Assembly (NCBI RefSeq): GCF_000471905.2
Contig: NW_006498220.1
Location: forward strand, 2,002,858-2,066,857
Direction: 5' to 3'
DNA length: 64,000 nt
DNA from: Amborella trichopoda
Lineage: Eukaryota; Streptophyta; Magnoliopsida; Amborellales; Amborellaceae
This document shows, in pieces, positions 1-11,494 of the stretch. The position numbers and the translations under genes are program-made. Under the pieces are notes generated by a model. It searched no databases. It saw nothing but the letters and a program-made list of their open reading frames with translations, and was not told the DNA's origin. Each line of letters begins with the position of its first letter. The first letter of the stretch is position 1.

Positions 1-550
1 ATGCCACTGAGACTGCCACTTGGCGAACCCAAGCTGCCACCTCGCACTTTTGAGATACTTGAGCCCTTCTCTCTCTTTTTCGCATGCCATGCTCATTTTC
101 TCACACTTGCAAAGCCAAAAACATAGAGTTCAGCCCCTTTGGAGCCCTTGATTGAGAAGCTTGAGAAGTGGATTGTGTGAGGGATTTTGGGTGCACCATT
201 GCACATAGGTAAGTGGATCAAACACCCTGCATGTCTTTAGTTTTGCAAGCATGACAATAAGCATGAGGCTAAGCTTGTGTATACATGTGAATTGTGAAAA
301 GAAATGGGGCTGCATGCGTCCTGTTTTTCCAGGAAATCAGGCCTTCAATTGCATGACAAAATGAGCACTGAATTCCTCTTGTTGACCATGAAAATTTGAA
401 AAATGGTATTACTATGCATCTAATGTAAGATGAAAAAGGTTTCATATTGATAACTATCATAAATTAAAAGTATTTAATTGTTCTTAGAGATATGCCATGA
501 CTGCACTGTGAATTTCTAGGAAAATTTCATGTTTATGTAATGAAATTTTG
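1..550. other. Gene-free AT-rich flank
   Basis: I see no coding signal, RNA gene or recognisable mobile element here. Short reading frames on the minus strand have no similarity I recognise and low-complexity composition. It leads into a diverged tandem repeat. Confidence 0.6.
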
Positions 551-1180
551 ACTAATCAAATGATATCCAAATGCCTCCAAATCACCTCCATTTAAAATAT
601 ACAATGTCTACTTTGATTTTGAGGTTTAAGATCAGTTGCAATTCTTTATAAATTGGAAGCTATGTTTCGATTTGTAAGAGCATGTCACTGTTATCATATT
701 TCAGCAGATTTCAAAATTTCATTCCTATTGTTTTGCGTTTTTTACTAACCAAATGGGGTCCAAATGCCTTCAAATTGCTTTTATTGGAAATATATGTGTT
801 TCTACTAGAACTTTGGTTTTGAAACCATCCCAAAATTTCCCATAATTTGGCATTTATGCTTTTGTTGATGTGATATATCACTGTCATAAATTACTGCAAT
901 TTTCAGAAACTATTACTCTTGTTGTGCTGATCTTTTAACTGGCCAAATGATGTCCAAATTATTTCAAACCACCTTCATTTGAAATATATGTGTGTTTACG
1001 CAACAATGAGTTTTGAAACTATATCAAAATTTTGTATAGATTGGAAGTTATGTCTCTATTTATGGAGACATGTTATAGTAAGAAATTACAGAATTTCAGA
1101 ACTGTAGTCCTTTTTGCACTGAACTCTTGACTGGTTAAATGGTATTCAAATAGCATCATATTTCTGTTAATTAAAGGATA
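551..1180. repeat. Diverged ~193-bp tandem repeat, four partial copies
   Basis: A core of the form 'CAAATG..(A/G)TCCAAAT' followed by 'TTTGAAATATATGTG'-like sequence recurs near 551, 744, 937 and 1,129, a spacing of about 193 bp. Identity between copies is modest by eye. A related ~192-bp unit seems to occur in the opposite orientation at 3.2-3.8 kb. Confidence 0.6.
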
Positions 1181-1499
1181 TATATGTCTATTCAAGTTGA
1201 TGTTGAAATTGAGTTGATATTTCTTATGAATAGCTCGACACCAGGATGATAAAAAGATTAACACCTCTTATTTAGTGAAAAGGTCGTCTTATTCAAAACC
1301 CCAAGAATTAGATACTATGCCTCCTTTCGCATACATATATCACTGATGGGAATGACAGTGAATCCCAAACTGTTGTATGATTTATAAAAAGTTGTGCACT
1401 GATTCATATGTTTTTGAATAAAGCTTAATTCCTTCATAAAGAAACTGAATTTATTTGCCCTGAGGCACTGAATATGCATGTTTATGACAATGATACAGA

Positions 1500-1622
1500 C
1501 CACTATGCATTGAGACACCCATTGGTAATGGGATACTATTATGAAATGATCGTGATACTGACCACTACGCAATGGGACACCCATTGGTAGTGGGATACTG
1601 TTATGATGTGACTGTGATACTG
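1500..1622 (-). repeat. 62-bp tandem repeat, two copies (minus orientation)
   Basis: Two adjacent copies of a unit containing 'GACACCCATTGGTA' and 'TGGGATACT' lie here. The reverse complement of the same unit is present three times at 2,590-2,745, so the two short arrays form an inverted pair about 1 kb apart. Confidence 0.65.
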
Positions 1623-2585
1623 AACTATCACCACCCCGCCCTAGATCCTTTTACTATACGTGACGGAGGATGACAGAGTGCGGGTTCGTGATCCCATGGT
1701 AGTGTATGTCACTCAGGTCGGAGTGGACTCAACGCCTTTATCTAAGTGATCAAAGTAAACCATGAAAAAAACTAAAACAATAATTCTACGTATATATGAA
1801 TATTTAAAATTTATAGAATCCATACATCATTAAAATGGTATAACATAAAATTCTTTCCAAAAATATTACAGTTGAGTCTAGGGCACCAAGGCTCAATAGT
1901 ACATCTTTTTCAAAATAAACAAAATTCAAGGCTAAACTGCCCAACCACCGACAAGATCTGAGTTTCTTCTCAAGTGAATGAGACTTCAACTCTCAGCTGC
2001 AAAACATGAACTTTTGGCCGTCGACCTGGCACTATCAATCTACAAGAGGGGAGATACAAGGGAATGAGCTATAAAGCCTAGTAAGTTGATCTAGGTATTA
2101 CACATCATCAATGAGTTTATTCATGCATCATAAGCAGTTATTTCAACTATAAGAAGTCATAATGCAACAGTCATGTAAATCAGTAATCAGATCAATGCAT
2201 TAATTACATGCATCACATTCAAATGTTAGTTATCATTCAATCATTACAAATATCAGCATTCACATTCACTTTTCAAATATTACCCACTCACTCCTTAGTT
2301 TGCTTGCTCTCGAAGTAGAGGCCTTATCCATAAGGCTAAGCCAATCTCATTGCTTAGGACCTCTAGGGAGGACAATGATAAGTGGGTAAATCCACTTTCT
2401 AATGCCCTCATACTCACGCACCCGGTCCTTAGCACGCGTTGAGGTCTTCGATAGGCACTTACCTTACAAGGCGTCACTCACTAGTCTCATCATATAAATG
2501 TCAGGGGGTGCGACCCTCTCATTCCATTTTCACCTAACCCTATCTTATCATTCAGCGAGTTAGGGAATATTGTCATCATCACTTT
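1623..2585. other. Gene-free spacer between inverted repeats
   Basis: Nothing coding is supported. The stretch near 1,625-1,740 (CACCCCGCCC and a following GC-rich block) resembles the kind of sequence seen in plant LTRs, but I find no second copy to define an element. Confidence 0.4.
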
Positions 2586-2589
2586 TCTT

Positions 2590-2745
2590 AGTGTAACAGT
2601 ATCCACTACCGATGGGTGTCCCATCGCGTAGCATGCAATATCAGTATAACAATATCCACTATTGATGGGTGCCTCATCGTGTAGTGGCCAGTATCAATAT
2701 AATAGTATCCACTACCGATGGGTGCCCCATCACCAATGGGTGTGT
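2590..2745 (+). repeat. 62-bp tandem repeat, three copies (plus orientation)
   Basis: Three copies of 'AGTATCCACTACCGATGGGT'-type sequence, in which the 'GATGGGTG.CCCATC' portion is itself a small inverted repeat. It is the reverse complement of the unit at 1,500-1,622. Confidence 0.65.
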
Positions 2746-3240
2746 AGGGGTCATTAGTGTGGCATCATATCACACTCAAGAATTTAATTCATTCATTATA
2801 AATCAGTGCCTTATGATAGATAATTCAAGTTTTCGTCATGCAAAGTTTGAGTCTTACTCAGAACTATCCAGCAGTCACATAACATTATGACACCTACCAT
2901 GAAACACCCATGATATGAGAGTTATCTCATTGCATTTACACTCGATAGCCATCATTAGCATTATGGTACTTATCATGTAATATTCATCATGGAACTATCA
3001 CAGTAACATGGCATTTATAAAATTTCACATAACTCATAGCGGTATAACATCGTTCACATAACACTATGGCATTTAATATTTATCACATGAGAATCATCAC
3101 ATAGTACTCACGCTTTTCAATTATCAAGGATAACATTTTTACCACTCGAGTAAATCAGTGCGTTGTTCAGTAAGGGATAACACAAGGCGAGCACATGACT
3201 AAATTTTCTGTGACGAGTAATGGTGACGTACCCCTCTTCT
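2746..3240. other. Gene-free AT-rich spacer
   Basis: There is no coding region. Short 'ATCACAT..CATTATGGCA' phrases recur irregularly between 2,870 and 3,110, suggesting an eroded short tandem repeat. Confidence 0.4.
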
Positions 3241-3760
3241 CAGAGGTGTAACTCCCAATCTAGGGAAAATCTCAAAATGGTTTAAACATCAGATTTTATG
3301 ATTTCATGTGGATCTTTAAAATGACGATGACTAAAGGTGTCTGAAAAATATTTGATAGGTCAAAAGCTCGATACAAGATGGGTGACAATGCTAGGATTTC
3401 TTGCAACTGTGAACAGTGATATACCATCATATTTTGGGTCATAACTCTCAATCTATTGGGAATATTAAAATAAAGTTAAAATACAACTTTAAGCTCATTC
3501 ATAGATCCTTCAAAATGGTGGCTGTTTGGAAGCGATTGGACATTGTTGGATAGGTAAACATCTTGACGTAAAATAGGTGACAGTTGCTGGAAATTCCAGC
3601 CACTGTGGTTAGTGACATATCCTATTATTTTGGGGTATATCTCTTGATTTTTGCACAATTTTAACATGTTGCAAAAATAAAAATTGTAATAGACAAGCAT
3701 ATCTTTCATTCAAGATTAATTTGAGCTCATTTTGTCATCGTTTGATTACTAAAACGTTAG
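3240..3760. repeat. Diverged ~192-bp tandem repeat, two to three copies
   Basis: The phrase 'GGTGACA.TGCT.G' followed by 'AGTGA.ATA.C.T' and 'TTTTGGG' starts near 3,382 and again near 3,574, with a weaker copy before it. The same order of short matches can be followed in the reverse complement of 551-1,180, so the outer parts of 0.5-3.8 kb look like inverted, aged copies of one repeat. Confidence 0.5.
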
Positions 3761-4485
3761 GTGTAGAACCCCCACAGTTTCTGGAATTTTACTTTTTGTA
3801 AGTTTGACATGCTTCATATAAAATACAACATTTCATAAGCCAAAATAAAATTCTTTCATGTTAAACTAAACTTGTGAATGAGTTTTTTCATAAGCTTAAC
3901 AATATATTTGCAATACTCGATCAAGCATTCAACCTCACTTTAATTCAACTACATCCATACCCTTTATTCTATCATTTTCCTCATCTTTATTCCTTAAAAT
4001 CTATTTATACCAAATTAATCGATGCATGAACCCTAAACCTACTTATCTGATGTTCACGGTGCCTTCAAACCTCCACTCGCAGGCCACCTCAAGCTCCAAG
4101 TAATGGCTTCCTCTAAGGGTAGCAGTTCACTCTCACTTTGCTTCTTAGAGAGAGAGTATAAGGCAAGTGAGGAAAAAATGGCATTGAAAGGAAAGGGAAG
4201 AGGGCTTAAGTACCCACGGTAGGTGGGATCCACTGCTGCTGACAGGGTCGGTGAAGGTCATTGTAGCTGACATGTACGGAACTGACAAATGCGGCACTGA
4301 CATGTATGACAACAATACATATGCGTTTCCCCTCTTCTCTCTCTTCACTGCCGCACGCACTCCCCCATGTGCGTTTCTCTTCTCTTCTCTCTTCATTGCC
4401 GTGCACACTCTCATTGCCCCGTGCTCTCATTGCCATGCGCGCTCTTACTGCCACGCCCATTCTCACTGTCGCGCACTATCTTCCA
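3761..4485. other. Gene-free region with low-complexity CT/GC-mixed stretch
   Basis: No gene is supported. From about 4,320 to 4,480 the sequence is a loose repetition of 'CTCTTCATTGCCGTGCAC'-like phrases, which opens overlapping frames on both strands with no recognisable protein. Confidence 0.45.
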
Positions 4486-4660
4486 AACAACCCTAGCGTC
4501 GATTGACTTAGTGCTGGGTGCATTTTCAAAACAACCCTAACGCCGGTTGACTTAGCGTCAGGTGCGTTTTCAAAACAACCCTAGCACCGGTTGACTTAGC
4601 ATTGGGTGTATTTCCAAATGATCACAATGCCGGTTAACTTAGCACTAGTTGTCTTCAAAC
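4486..4660. repeat. 44-bp tandem repeat, four copies
   Basis: Units begin at 4,486, 4,530, 4,574 and about 4,618, each of the form 'AACAACCCTA' then 'CCGGTTGACTTAGC'. The period is exactly 44 bp between the first three. It borders the left, poorly defined end of the B0 LTR. Confidence 0.8.
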
Positions 4661-5239
4661 GATATCACAAGCTGTTCACAGCGTCACTTGAGTCTTTAAC
4701 AACCCAGTGTCGTTTGTGTTTTTGAGAACTCAGGACCAGTTGAACACTCGCCAGAAACCACTAACGCTACACCTGACGCCGATCATATTTCAAGCAGCCT
4801 ATTGTTACCTATTCCATGACATGTCATCCTCAGTGATGTTGCACCCAAGCTGTGACATGTCATCCCCAGTGATGTTGCACCCAGTCTGTTGCACCCAAAC
4901 TGTGACCCATCATCATCCCTAATGGAGTTAAGAGCTATCTCTCATCCCCATAGGAGTTGCATCCATACTGCAGCCTATTATTCCCAATGGAGTTAGGGTC
5001 ATTCTTACCTTTTCAATTATCGGTGGATCAATTTCACACCAAGTTATTTAACCCCAAGGAGTAAGCTTGCCCCCCTAAGCCTTAGTGAAGACCGCCTCAG
5101 TTGGTCATCCTTCATCAGGTCACCATTTCCATCTGAGCCATCTGCTTGTGTATGGAGTTAACCATTTTATCCCCAGAGAGTCGGATTGCTATCCAAAGAA
5201 CTATTCCTCATAGAGCTCCACGTACATGGTGACCCACAC

Positions 5240-6130
5240 GATGGTTTAGTTGCACGACTCTAATTTGCATGGTCCAAACTATATGACCTTAAACTGTAGC
5301 GATGGTCTAGTTGCACGACCCTAAATTGCATGGTCCAGACTATATGACCTTAAACTGTAGCGATGGTCTAGTTGTACGACCCTCAACTGCATGGTCCAAA
5401 CTATATGACCTTAAACTGTAGCGATGGTCTAGTTGCACGACCTTAAACTGCACAACTATGGTCCAAATTATATGACCTTAAACTATAGCGGAGGTCTAGT
5501 TGAACGACCTTAAACTGCATTGTCCTAGTTGTATGACATTAAACTACATAACTACGGTCTAGCTGTATGACCTTAAACCATAGTGCATATCCAGGTCGCT
5601 TGATGATAAACTGCTTTGCACAGGTCCAGGAGGCATGATCATAAACGATCCTCTGCATATGCGCACACGCTTTTACGTGCACTTTCACGTATGCCTTCCC
5701 TAACCTACTTGTTAGTGTGTGCTTACCACCTTCATTACCTCTCCAGTGAGTTCATTCACTTTATCACCACACCTCATCTCCCTGTGTGGCTCACAAAATG
5801 GTGAACCATCCCGCCATCCATATTCATCGTAAGTCACCATCATCCACTCACACTTCATACATCATAGGTAGTCTCATGCCATTTCCCCTAGTAAGTCAAA
5901 CCACCACCATACTCACTCCAGAGCCTCTACAGACTGCCATCCATCTCCATTGTGGTCTTAGCTGCATGGCCCTAAATTGTACAGCCATGGTCTGAACTAT
6001 ATGACCTTAAACTGTAGCGAAGGCCTAGTTGCACGACCTTAAACTGCACAGTCCTAGTTGTATGACTTTAAACTGCAAAACCATAGTCCAACTATATGAC
6101 CTTAAACCATAATGCGCATCCAGGCCGCAT
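5240..6130 (-). repeat. 61-bp tandem repeat of the family B LTR
   Basis: Units start at 5,240, 5,301, 5,362 and 5,423 (period 61) and then degenerate. Each has two related halves, 'GGTCTAGTTGCACGACC' and 'GGTCCAAACTATATGACC', each followed by TTAAACTG. A second cluster lies at 5,945-6,130, separated by unrelated sequence. The same repeat is present, inverted, at 27.2-28.1 kb and again in this orientation at 46.1-46.35 kb. Confidence 0.85.
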
Positions 6131-6180
6131 GACGTTATACTGTTTGCACAGGTCCGAAAGGCATGCCTTAAACATGCCTT

Positions 6181-6230
6181 CACATAAAAAAAAAAAAGAA
6201 AAAGAAAAGAAAAAGAGAAAAGAATAACAG
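6181..6230. repeat. A-rich purine tract inside LTR B0
   Basis: About 45 nearly pure A/G bases interrupt the alignment between LTR copies B0 and B1; B1 lacks them. This may be a local expansion or a small insertion. Confidence 0.5.
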
Positions 6231-6609
6231 GCATGGTGTATACCTGAACAAGGGAACACCATGAGTAAAAATGACGGACGGGCATGATCACAAAACCATG
6301 AGTAAGAGAGTTTCATGGAAATAAAAACCCGGGCAAGGTGAAAAGCTGAAAGGTCACCGTGAGTAAAAATGGAAAGAAGGCAGACATGGCCGTCAGGCCA
6401 TGAGCAAAAGAGCCTAATAAAAAGGAGGATTGGTGAAAACCGAATTTACGGCACCACTTCCCTAAGTCCAAGTGAAAACCCGTAAAAGGCGCTCGGACCA
6501 ATAAAATAAGTTTAATTCAACATTCGTTTCCACGGGTGACTTCAGCCAACACTCTCTTCATCATCAAGACGTTCAGCAGGGTGTAGACATTAAAATCATC
6601 CCTCATATT

Positions 6610-7035
6610 CCTTCTTCAGTCCTGGGTGAATAGGTAGCCTAGTCAATATCCTTCTTCAATCTTGGGTGAACAGGTAGCCCAATCAACATCCTTCTTCAGT
6701 CTTGGGTGAACAGGTAGTTCAGTTGACTTCCTTCTTCAATCTTGGGTGAATAGGTAGCCCACTCGACTTCCTTCTTCAGTCCTGGGTGAACATGTAGCCC
6801 AGTCGACTTCCTTCTTCAGTCTTGGGTGAACAGGTAGCCCAGTCGACTTCCTTCTTCAGTCCTAGATGAACAGGTATCCCAATCAACATCTTCATTCCTG
6901 GGTGAACCGGTAGCCTAGTCGACATCCTTCTTCAAGGCTGGGTGACAATGTAACCCAGTCATTATCCCTTCTTCAAGGACCATCCCTTCTTCAAGACTAG
7001 GTGATAATGTAGCCCAGTCATTATCCCTTCTTCAA
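6610..7035 (-). repeat. 40-bp tandem repeat, about ten copies
   Basis: Units starting at 6,610, 6,650, 6,690, 6,730, 6,770, 6,810 and 6,850 have the form 'CCTTCTTCAGTC(C/T)TGGGTGAA' then 'AGGTAGCCCAGTC'. Later copies drift in length. It is absent from the equivalent parts of LTR copies B1 and B2, so it expanded within this copy or its sublineage. Confidence 0.9.
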
Positions 7036-7195
7036 GGACCTTCTCCCCATTCATGAAATGTGCATGCCTTCTCCTTCTCTTATGGATCTTCTCCTCATGC
7101 ATGAAATGTGCACGCCTTGTCCTTCTCTTATGGACCTTATCCCCATGCATGAAATGTGCATGCCCTGTCCTTCTTATATTATGGACCTCTCTCTC
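7036..7195 (-). repeat. ~51-bp tandem repeat, three copies
   Basis: Three consecutive units of the form 'CCCCATGCATGAAATGTGCA' then 'CCTTCTCTTATGGA' follow directly on the 40-bp array. This is a second local expansion inside LTR B0. Confidence 0.85.
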
Positions 7196-7469
7196 CATGA
7201 GGCTAGGTGACAAAGTAGCCTAGTCATCATCCTTCCAAGGCAAAAATTGACAAAGCTAGGGTGAAACTTGCCAAAAACTTCAGCTCGCCTAGCTAGCACG
7301 ACCAAACCTTCAGGATCAGCTAATATAACCTGCCCCTGACTGAACTCAGTAGACGAGACCCATAGTGGTACTCTGATCGTCAAAAGCAAACCTGGTGTAG
7401 CAGCGAACAAACGCTGCCAAAAGAGTATCTTCTACCCCTAAAGTCTCCACGGATGGACCATCGAACAAT

Positions 7470-8261
7470 TCATCCCTATGTCTGAGCAACCTAGTTACAC
7501 CATTACATGAATCTCCTTGGAGTTCACGTGGTCCTGTGACTAGGAAGAAAAAAAGTAAAAGCCGAAAGAAACTTTTTGAATGATTGTCCTTCTTGCTTCT
7601 CTAAAAGAACAACATTCGGTGGGGCAAGCTGTTTGAACATATTTTTCTCCACCTGACCTCGAGACGTCGATTATTATCGACGGGTTTTGGACGAGTTGTC
7701 GCCCTTTGATTGGGTAATCAGGGGTCTTGAGAATGTGCCTCTATTTCTACCTGCTATGGGGTGTTCATGTCTTATTATGGCAGGTCAGTACTTCACAGTT
7801 CCCTCAAAGGGTGCTGCGCCAGTTTTGCCATACTCAGAATTGTACTTCCCCAAGAGAGGCGATTGATCGCCGTCCTATGTTTCCTCTTCGACGGTACTCT
7901 TCCACCCTTCTGGTCAAGGTGGGTTTGTCGAGTAAGAGGAAGAAGTCTTCTTCTAGTGAGGGGTTGATCAAGCAAGACAAGCCCACAACCACTTCCAACT
8001 ATTATTCTTAGTGGCAACATGCCTGCCCTCTTCGACTATGTCCCAAGGCTTCGAGACTTCCTGATGAATCTTCTGTTCCTCCTCAGGGTCTCGTGTTTTC
8101 TCGAGAAGATGATGCCTCTTCTTCAAATAAGCGCGTCAAATCGAATGAGGATGCTTTTGACATCAGTTTGGAAGACGCCGAAGTTGAATTGGCTTGATAG
8201 GAAGCCTTCGTGGCAGAACTCAAGGAGAAGGACGTTGATCCCAAGCAGAAGACTGAATAAC
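7470..8261 (+). pseudogene. Degenerate extra reading frame antisense to element B0
   Basis: The frame lies between the 3' LTR B0 and the end of integrase, on the strand opposite to pol. From about 7,727 one frame runs to TAA at 8,261, broken at 8,009 (TAG) and by TGA-TAG near 8,193. The visible protein has a basic serine/lysine-rich segment (KRKKSSSSEG), then an acidic-to-lysine-rich tail (LEDAEVELA, EAFVAELKEKD, KQKTE). The 5' part, to about 7,600, is matched by the minus strand at 25,970-26,130, next to LTR B1. Antisense extra frames in this position are known from Tat-lineage elements such as Grande and Retand. I do not recognise a domain and assign no function. Confidence 0.5.
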
Positions 8262-9596
8262 CAAAGCGTTTTTCTTTTCTTCTTATTTTTTTACCTTGAC
8301 ATGAATAAGTTGATCTTTTGATTATTCTTATTTTCAGTACTTCTTTCGTTTTATTGAAGACCGTTGGAACAGTAGGAATTTCGGTCATAGGACCAAGTTT
8401 GATGGCGTGAACACCTGTAATAAGCCCATTTTAATGGATGAATAAAATAAACGCTTCAAGATACCCAAAAATTTGTTTTCTGTTATGCTTGACCTCTTTT
8501 CTTTTTTTTTTATTACTCCTGTTGGAGGGTCTTTGTTTGACTTGCCCCTGTTGGGGGGTTCTTGTTCATCAGTAAGTGTGCGATTAATTCGTTGAAGTAG
8601 AGCGGGATACTTTCTTTGCACACACTTTTTTAAACTAAATTTTTACAAACTCGACCCCTTAGTTGTAGGATTTTTGTCTTGAATTTCTGTCTATTGGGTC
8701 ATCATACACACACATAGGGATGAGCTTGCCTCATTTTGCCTCAAGGGATCCAATCTAGAGAAAAAAGCTCCAAGACAAGCCAATATCATCATGGGCGAGG
8801 TTTACCCATCTTCGATATGTGGTAGTTGGCAGTTATACTCACACAACCATGGAGTGTCTGACTAGTTTCAAGCCTTCATAACAGAAGTAGGAAGTTGGCT
8901 TAGAGAACGAGGCCAGACTGACTAACAGTTTAGCCTCTTGTAGTGATGGAGGGAGCCCCTTCTAAAAGGGTTTTGAAAATGGACGGTTTTAACAATCAAA
9001 TTGAAAAAGCATTTTCAAAAGGGACGGGCCTTACAGTGTTTGCACCTGTGGCCCCTTTGGTGGTTATTTTCTTTATTATGTTTTACCCAAAGATGATGAG
9101 AGGATTTCCTCGTGGGATCGTGAGAACTCAAAAGTCTCAAAGTTGTCCTTTTACCTTTAGAGCTTTTATCCTTTGCATCGTGGGTCCATGAAGAGTTCTC
9201 GGGATTCTTGTCAGGCTTTCATCTTGGAGAAGTCTCGACGTTCTTCAAGGATTCATCGAATTCACTTCATTTTCCATTCGTGTCACCCTCCCACATCTTT
9301 CTGAGTTGGTTATGTTGGGAACCTGTAGGGTTTAGGAGGAGTCTTTGTCCTCAGGGTCGGCTTGTGTGGTATTGTTGGAACTTGCAAGTACTTGTTAGTA
9401 CTAAAGTGTTTTGCTTGTGCAATACTGTTGTAACTCCCATGTACTTGTTTGTACTTGAGGTTTTGAATCGGATGCTCCTTCTTGGAGATTTTTTATTCTT
9501 TTTTTATTTACGCGTGATTCTTTTTCAGGTTTTCAACACGTTCATTTTTTATTTTCTTGTGATGCCATTTTAGGTTTTCACCATACTTTGAGCCCG
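8262..9596. other. 3' non-coding region of element B0
   Basis: This stretch lies between the antisense frame and the integrase end. An AATAAAATAAA stretch near 8,441 follows the antisense frame and could be its polyadenylation signal. Two plus-strand frames (8,943-9,191 and 9,208-9,573) are hydrophobic, T-rich and unrecognised; I do not support them as genes. Confidence 0.45.
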
Positions 9597-10690
9597 TTAT
9601 GAGTAGTATTTTCTGAGATACATCGCATTAATAGGGTCGTTGAGTTCGTACCACTTCTGATTTTTTATCTTGTAAGAATTGCCTACGTGCACTAGGGTAA
9701 CCACGAATGGCCCCTCCCAATTAGGTTTGAACTTGCCTAAAGGGTATGGATTTGCCGGAGTGTAGAAGATTTTCTTGAGTACCATGTCCCCTTCTCTGAA
9801 TTATCGAGGAACTACTTTTCTTTGGTATGCCCTCTCGATTCTACACTGGTAAGCAATGATATTTTGTGTTGCTTGTAGTCGTCTTTCATCCAAAGTAACG
9901 AGGGCAGCGATTTGTGCTTCGATCTTTTGTTTCTCATCTAAATTTTTGTGAATAAGCGCTCGGAGAGAGGGTATCTCAAATTCAATGGGTAGCACTGCTT
10001 CCATACCATACACCAATGAGTATGGGTTCATGTCAGTAGGAGTCTTCTCAGTTTTTCGGTAGGCCCATAGCGTGTCATTTAGCTTTTTGTGTCATTCTCT
10101 GCCACCTTCTATTATTTTGTCTATAATTCTGAGAAGTCCTTTATTTGTGGCTTCTGCTTGTCCATTTCCTTGAGGGTAGTAGGGTGTGGAGAATATTTGC
10201 CTTATCTCGAATTTTTGGACATATTAGTGACCTTTTCATTTTTGAAGTTGGATCCATTGTTAGTAATGATTGACTCGGGAACACCGAATCTGAATACAAT
10301 GTTGTTCTTTATGGAACGGGCAACATGTTGTCCTTCAATTTTGACAGATGATGCGGCCTCTACCCATTTTGTGCAGTATTATGTACCCATTAATATAAAA
10401 CGGTGGCCATTTGAGGCTTTTGGTGATATCATTCCGATGATATCAATACCCCACATGGCAAAGGTCCATACGGGCGGAGTTGAGTTGAGTGGTATAGATG
10501 GTGCATGAATGAAGTCTTCATGAAGTTGACATTTGGCACATCCCTTAACGAACTTCTAGCAATCTTCAGCTATGGTGGTCCAGTAATAGCCTTTGCGTAT
10601 GATTTTATGAGCTAAGGCGGCCGCCTCAGAATGACTTCCTTCATTGTGTAACTCTGTTAGTACTTAGTCGATTTCTGGCTGATCGAGACA
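9597..10690 (-). pseudogene. Ty3/gypsy integrase relic of element B0 (Tat lineage)
   Basis: Integrase joins retroelement cDNA to chromosomal DNA. On the minus strand the domains run in the usual order. First is an HHCC zinc-binding region (LHNEGSHS, then CAKC). The catalytic core follows (GIDIIG, KWVEAA, then YYPQGNGQAEATNKGL, which holds the catalytic Glu). Last is a C-terminal domain with NPYSLVYGMEAVLP, KFKPNWEGPFVV and INAMYLRKYYS. Defects are stops within the zinc region and core, a frameshift between about 10,200 and 10,160, and Asn where the second catalytic Asp is expected (TNNG, 10,259-10,261). The zinc region and first part of the core are in frame with the upstream RNase H domain, as in a polyprotein. 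Lineage assignment rests on motif resemblance. Confidence 0.92.
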
Positions 10691-10762
10691 CCATAGAATG
10701 ATGCCATTGAAGGACTTCTTGAATAAGAGATCAACTCTTACTAAGAATACCATAGAAAGCCT

Positions 10763-11494
10763 TCAAAGGGTTTCTTTATCCTTTTTGGTGGCTCCTTCGA
10801 GGTAATAACCATCTTTCAGCTGGGACAGAACATTGTGGAACCATGATTTTTCCTTAACTAGCGCATCTGAAGCCACGAGAGACTCTACCTCATCGTCCTC
10901 ATTTTCCTGCTCTATTTCTTTTTTGACCCTTGGTGGGGAAGGGTCAAGTTTTTTACTGATATAGAATGGTAGTGTGGTGATTTCTGAAGGAATATCAACC
11001 ATTGAAGCAAGGGTCGCAAGGGTGTCTGTGAACCTATTATTTTCCCTAGTTACGTGCTGAAAGGTGATTTTCTTGAAATATGGGATCATCTTTTCCACCT
11101 TTTCTTGGTAGGGTTTGAGCTTTTCTTCTTTCACCTTCCAAATCCCATGAACTTGATTTATGACGAGTAAGGAGTCACCAATTACTCTTATTTGCTGGAC
11201 TTTCATTCCCATGGCGTTCTCGAGCTCGGCTATCAAGGCTTCATATTCAACAATGTTATTGGTACATGGGAAATTAAATCTGATGGCTGTTGGCATTAAA
11301 ATCTTCTTGGCTGAGCATAGTATGACTGCTATACCAGACCCGTATTCATTCCTTACACCGTCGAAGTATAGCTCCCAAATTGATTCCTCGATTGTGAAGA
11401 GGTCTTCATCAAGGAGATGCATGTTGACATGAGTGTTATCTGACAGTGCCTGTTCAACTAAGTGGTCAGCAATGGCTTGTCCTTTGATATATTT
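10763..11494 (-). pseudogene. Archaeal-type RNase H (aRNH) of element B0
   Basis: This is a 219-residue open segment with the second RNase H that marks Tat-lineage gypsy elements. Acidic catalytic positions are visible in order: YFDG (near residue 21), EYEAL, GDS, and a C-terminal TDTLATLAS. Blocks such as NNIVEYEALIAELE and HVTRENN also fit the family. The frame is continuous with the preceding Ty3 RNase H through one TAA at about 11,492 and with integrase through TGA near 10,763. The domain removes RNA from hybrids during reverse transcription. The reading frame itself is the best preserved of this element. Confidence 0.9.

Larger units (their letters stand above)
4700..7467 (-). mobile_element. 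LTR of family B, copy B0 (minus, left end truncated or diverged)
   Basis: The reverse strand matches the plus-strand LTR at 26.1-30.2 kb and the minus-strand LTR at 44.7-46.9 kb. The shared 5' end reads TGT, a few variable bases, then GGTCCATCCGTGGA. In copy B0 this end is at 7,467 and the LTR runs to lower coordinates. It contains 61-bp repeats, a diverged run of '(G)GAGTT'-type short repeats (4.8-5.2 kb), and 40-bp and ~51-bp arrays that the other copies lack. The TATA region seen in B1 was not found, so the left boundary is uncertain. Position and orientation just beyond the minus-strand pol make it the likely 3' LTR of that element. Confidence 0.7.

Noticed and set aside
9208-9573. 121-codon hydrophobic plus-strand frame
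   Set aside because: T-rich sequence gives a Phe/Leu-rich translation; no homologue recognised and no second copy in the window.
10089-10508. 139-codon plus-strand frame
   Set aside because: It is the complement of the integrase core of element B0, where the minus strand carries family motifs in order.
11160-11432. 90-codon plus-strand frame
   Set aside because: Shadow of the archaeal-type RNase H on the minus strand.
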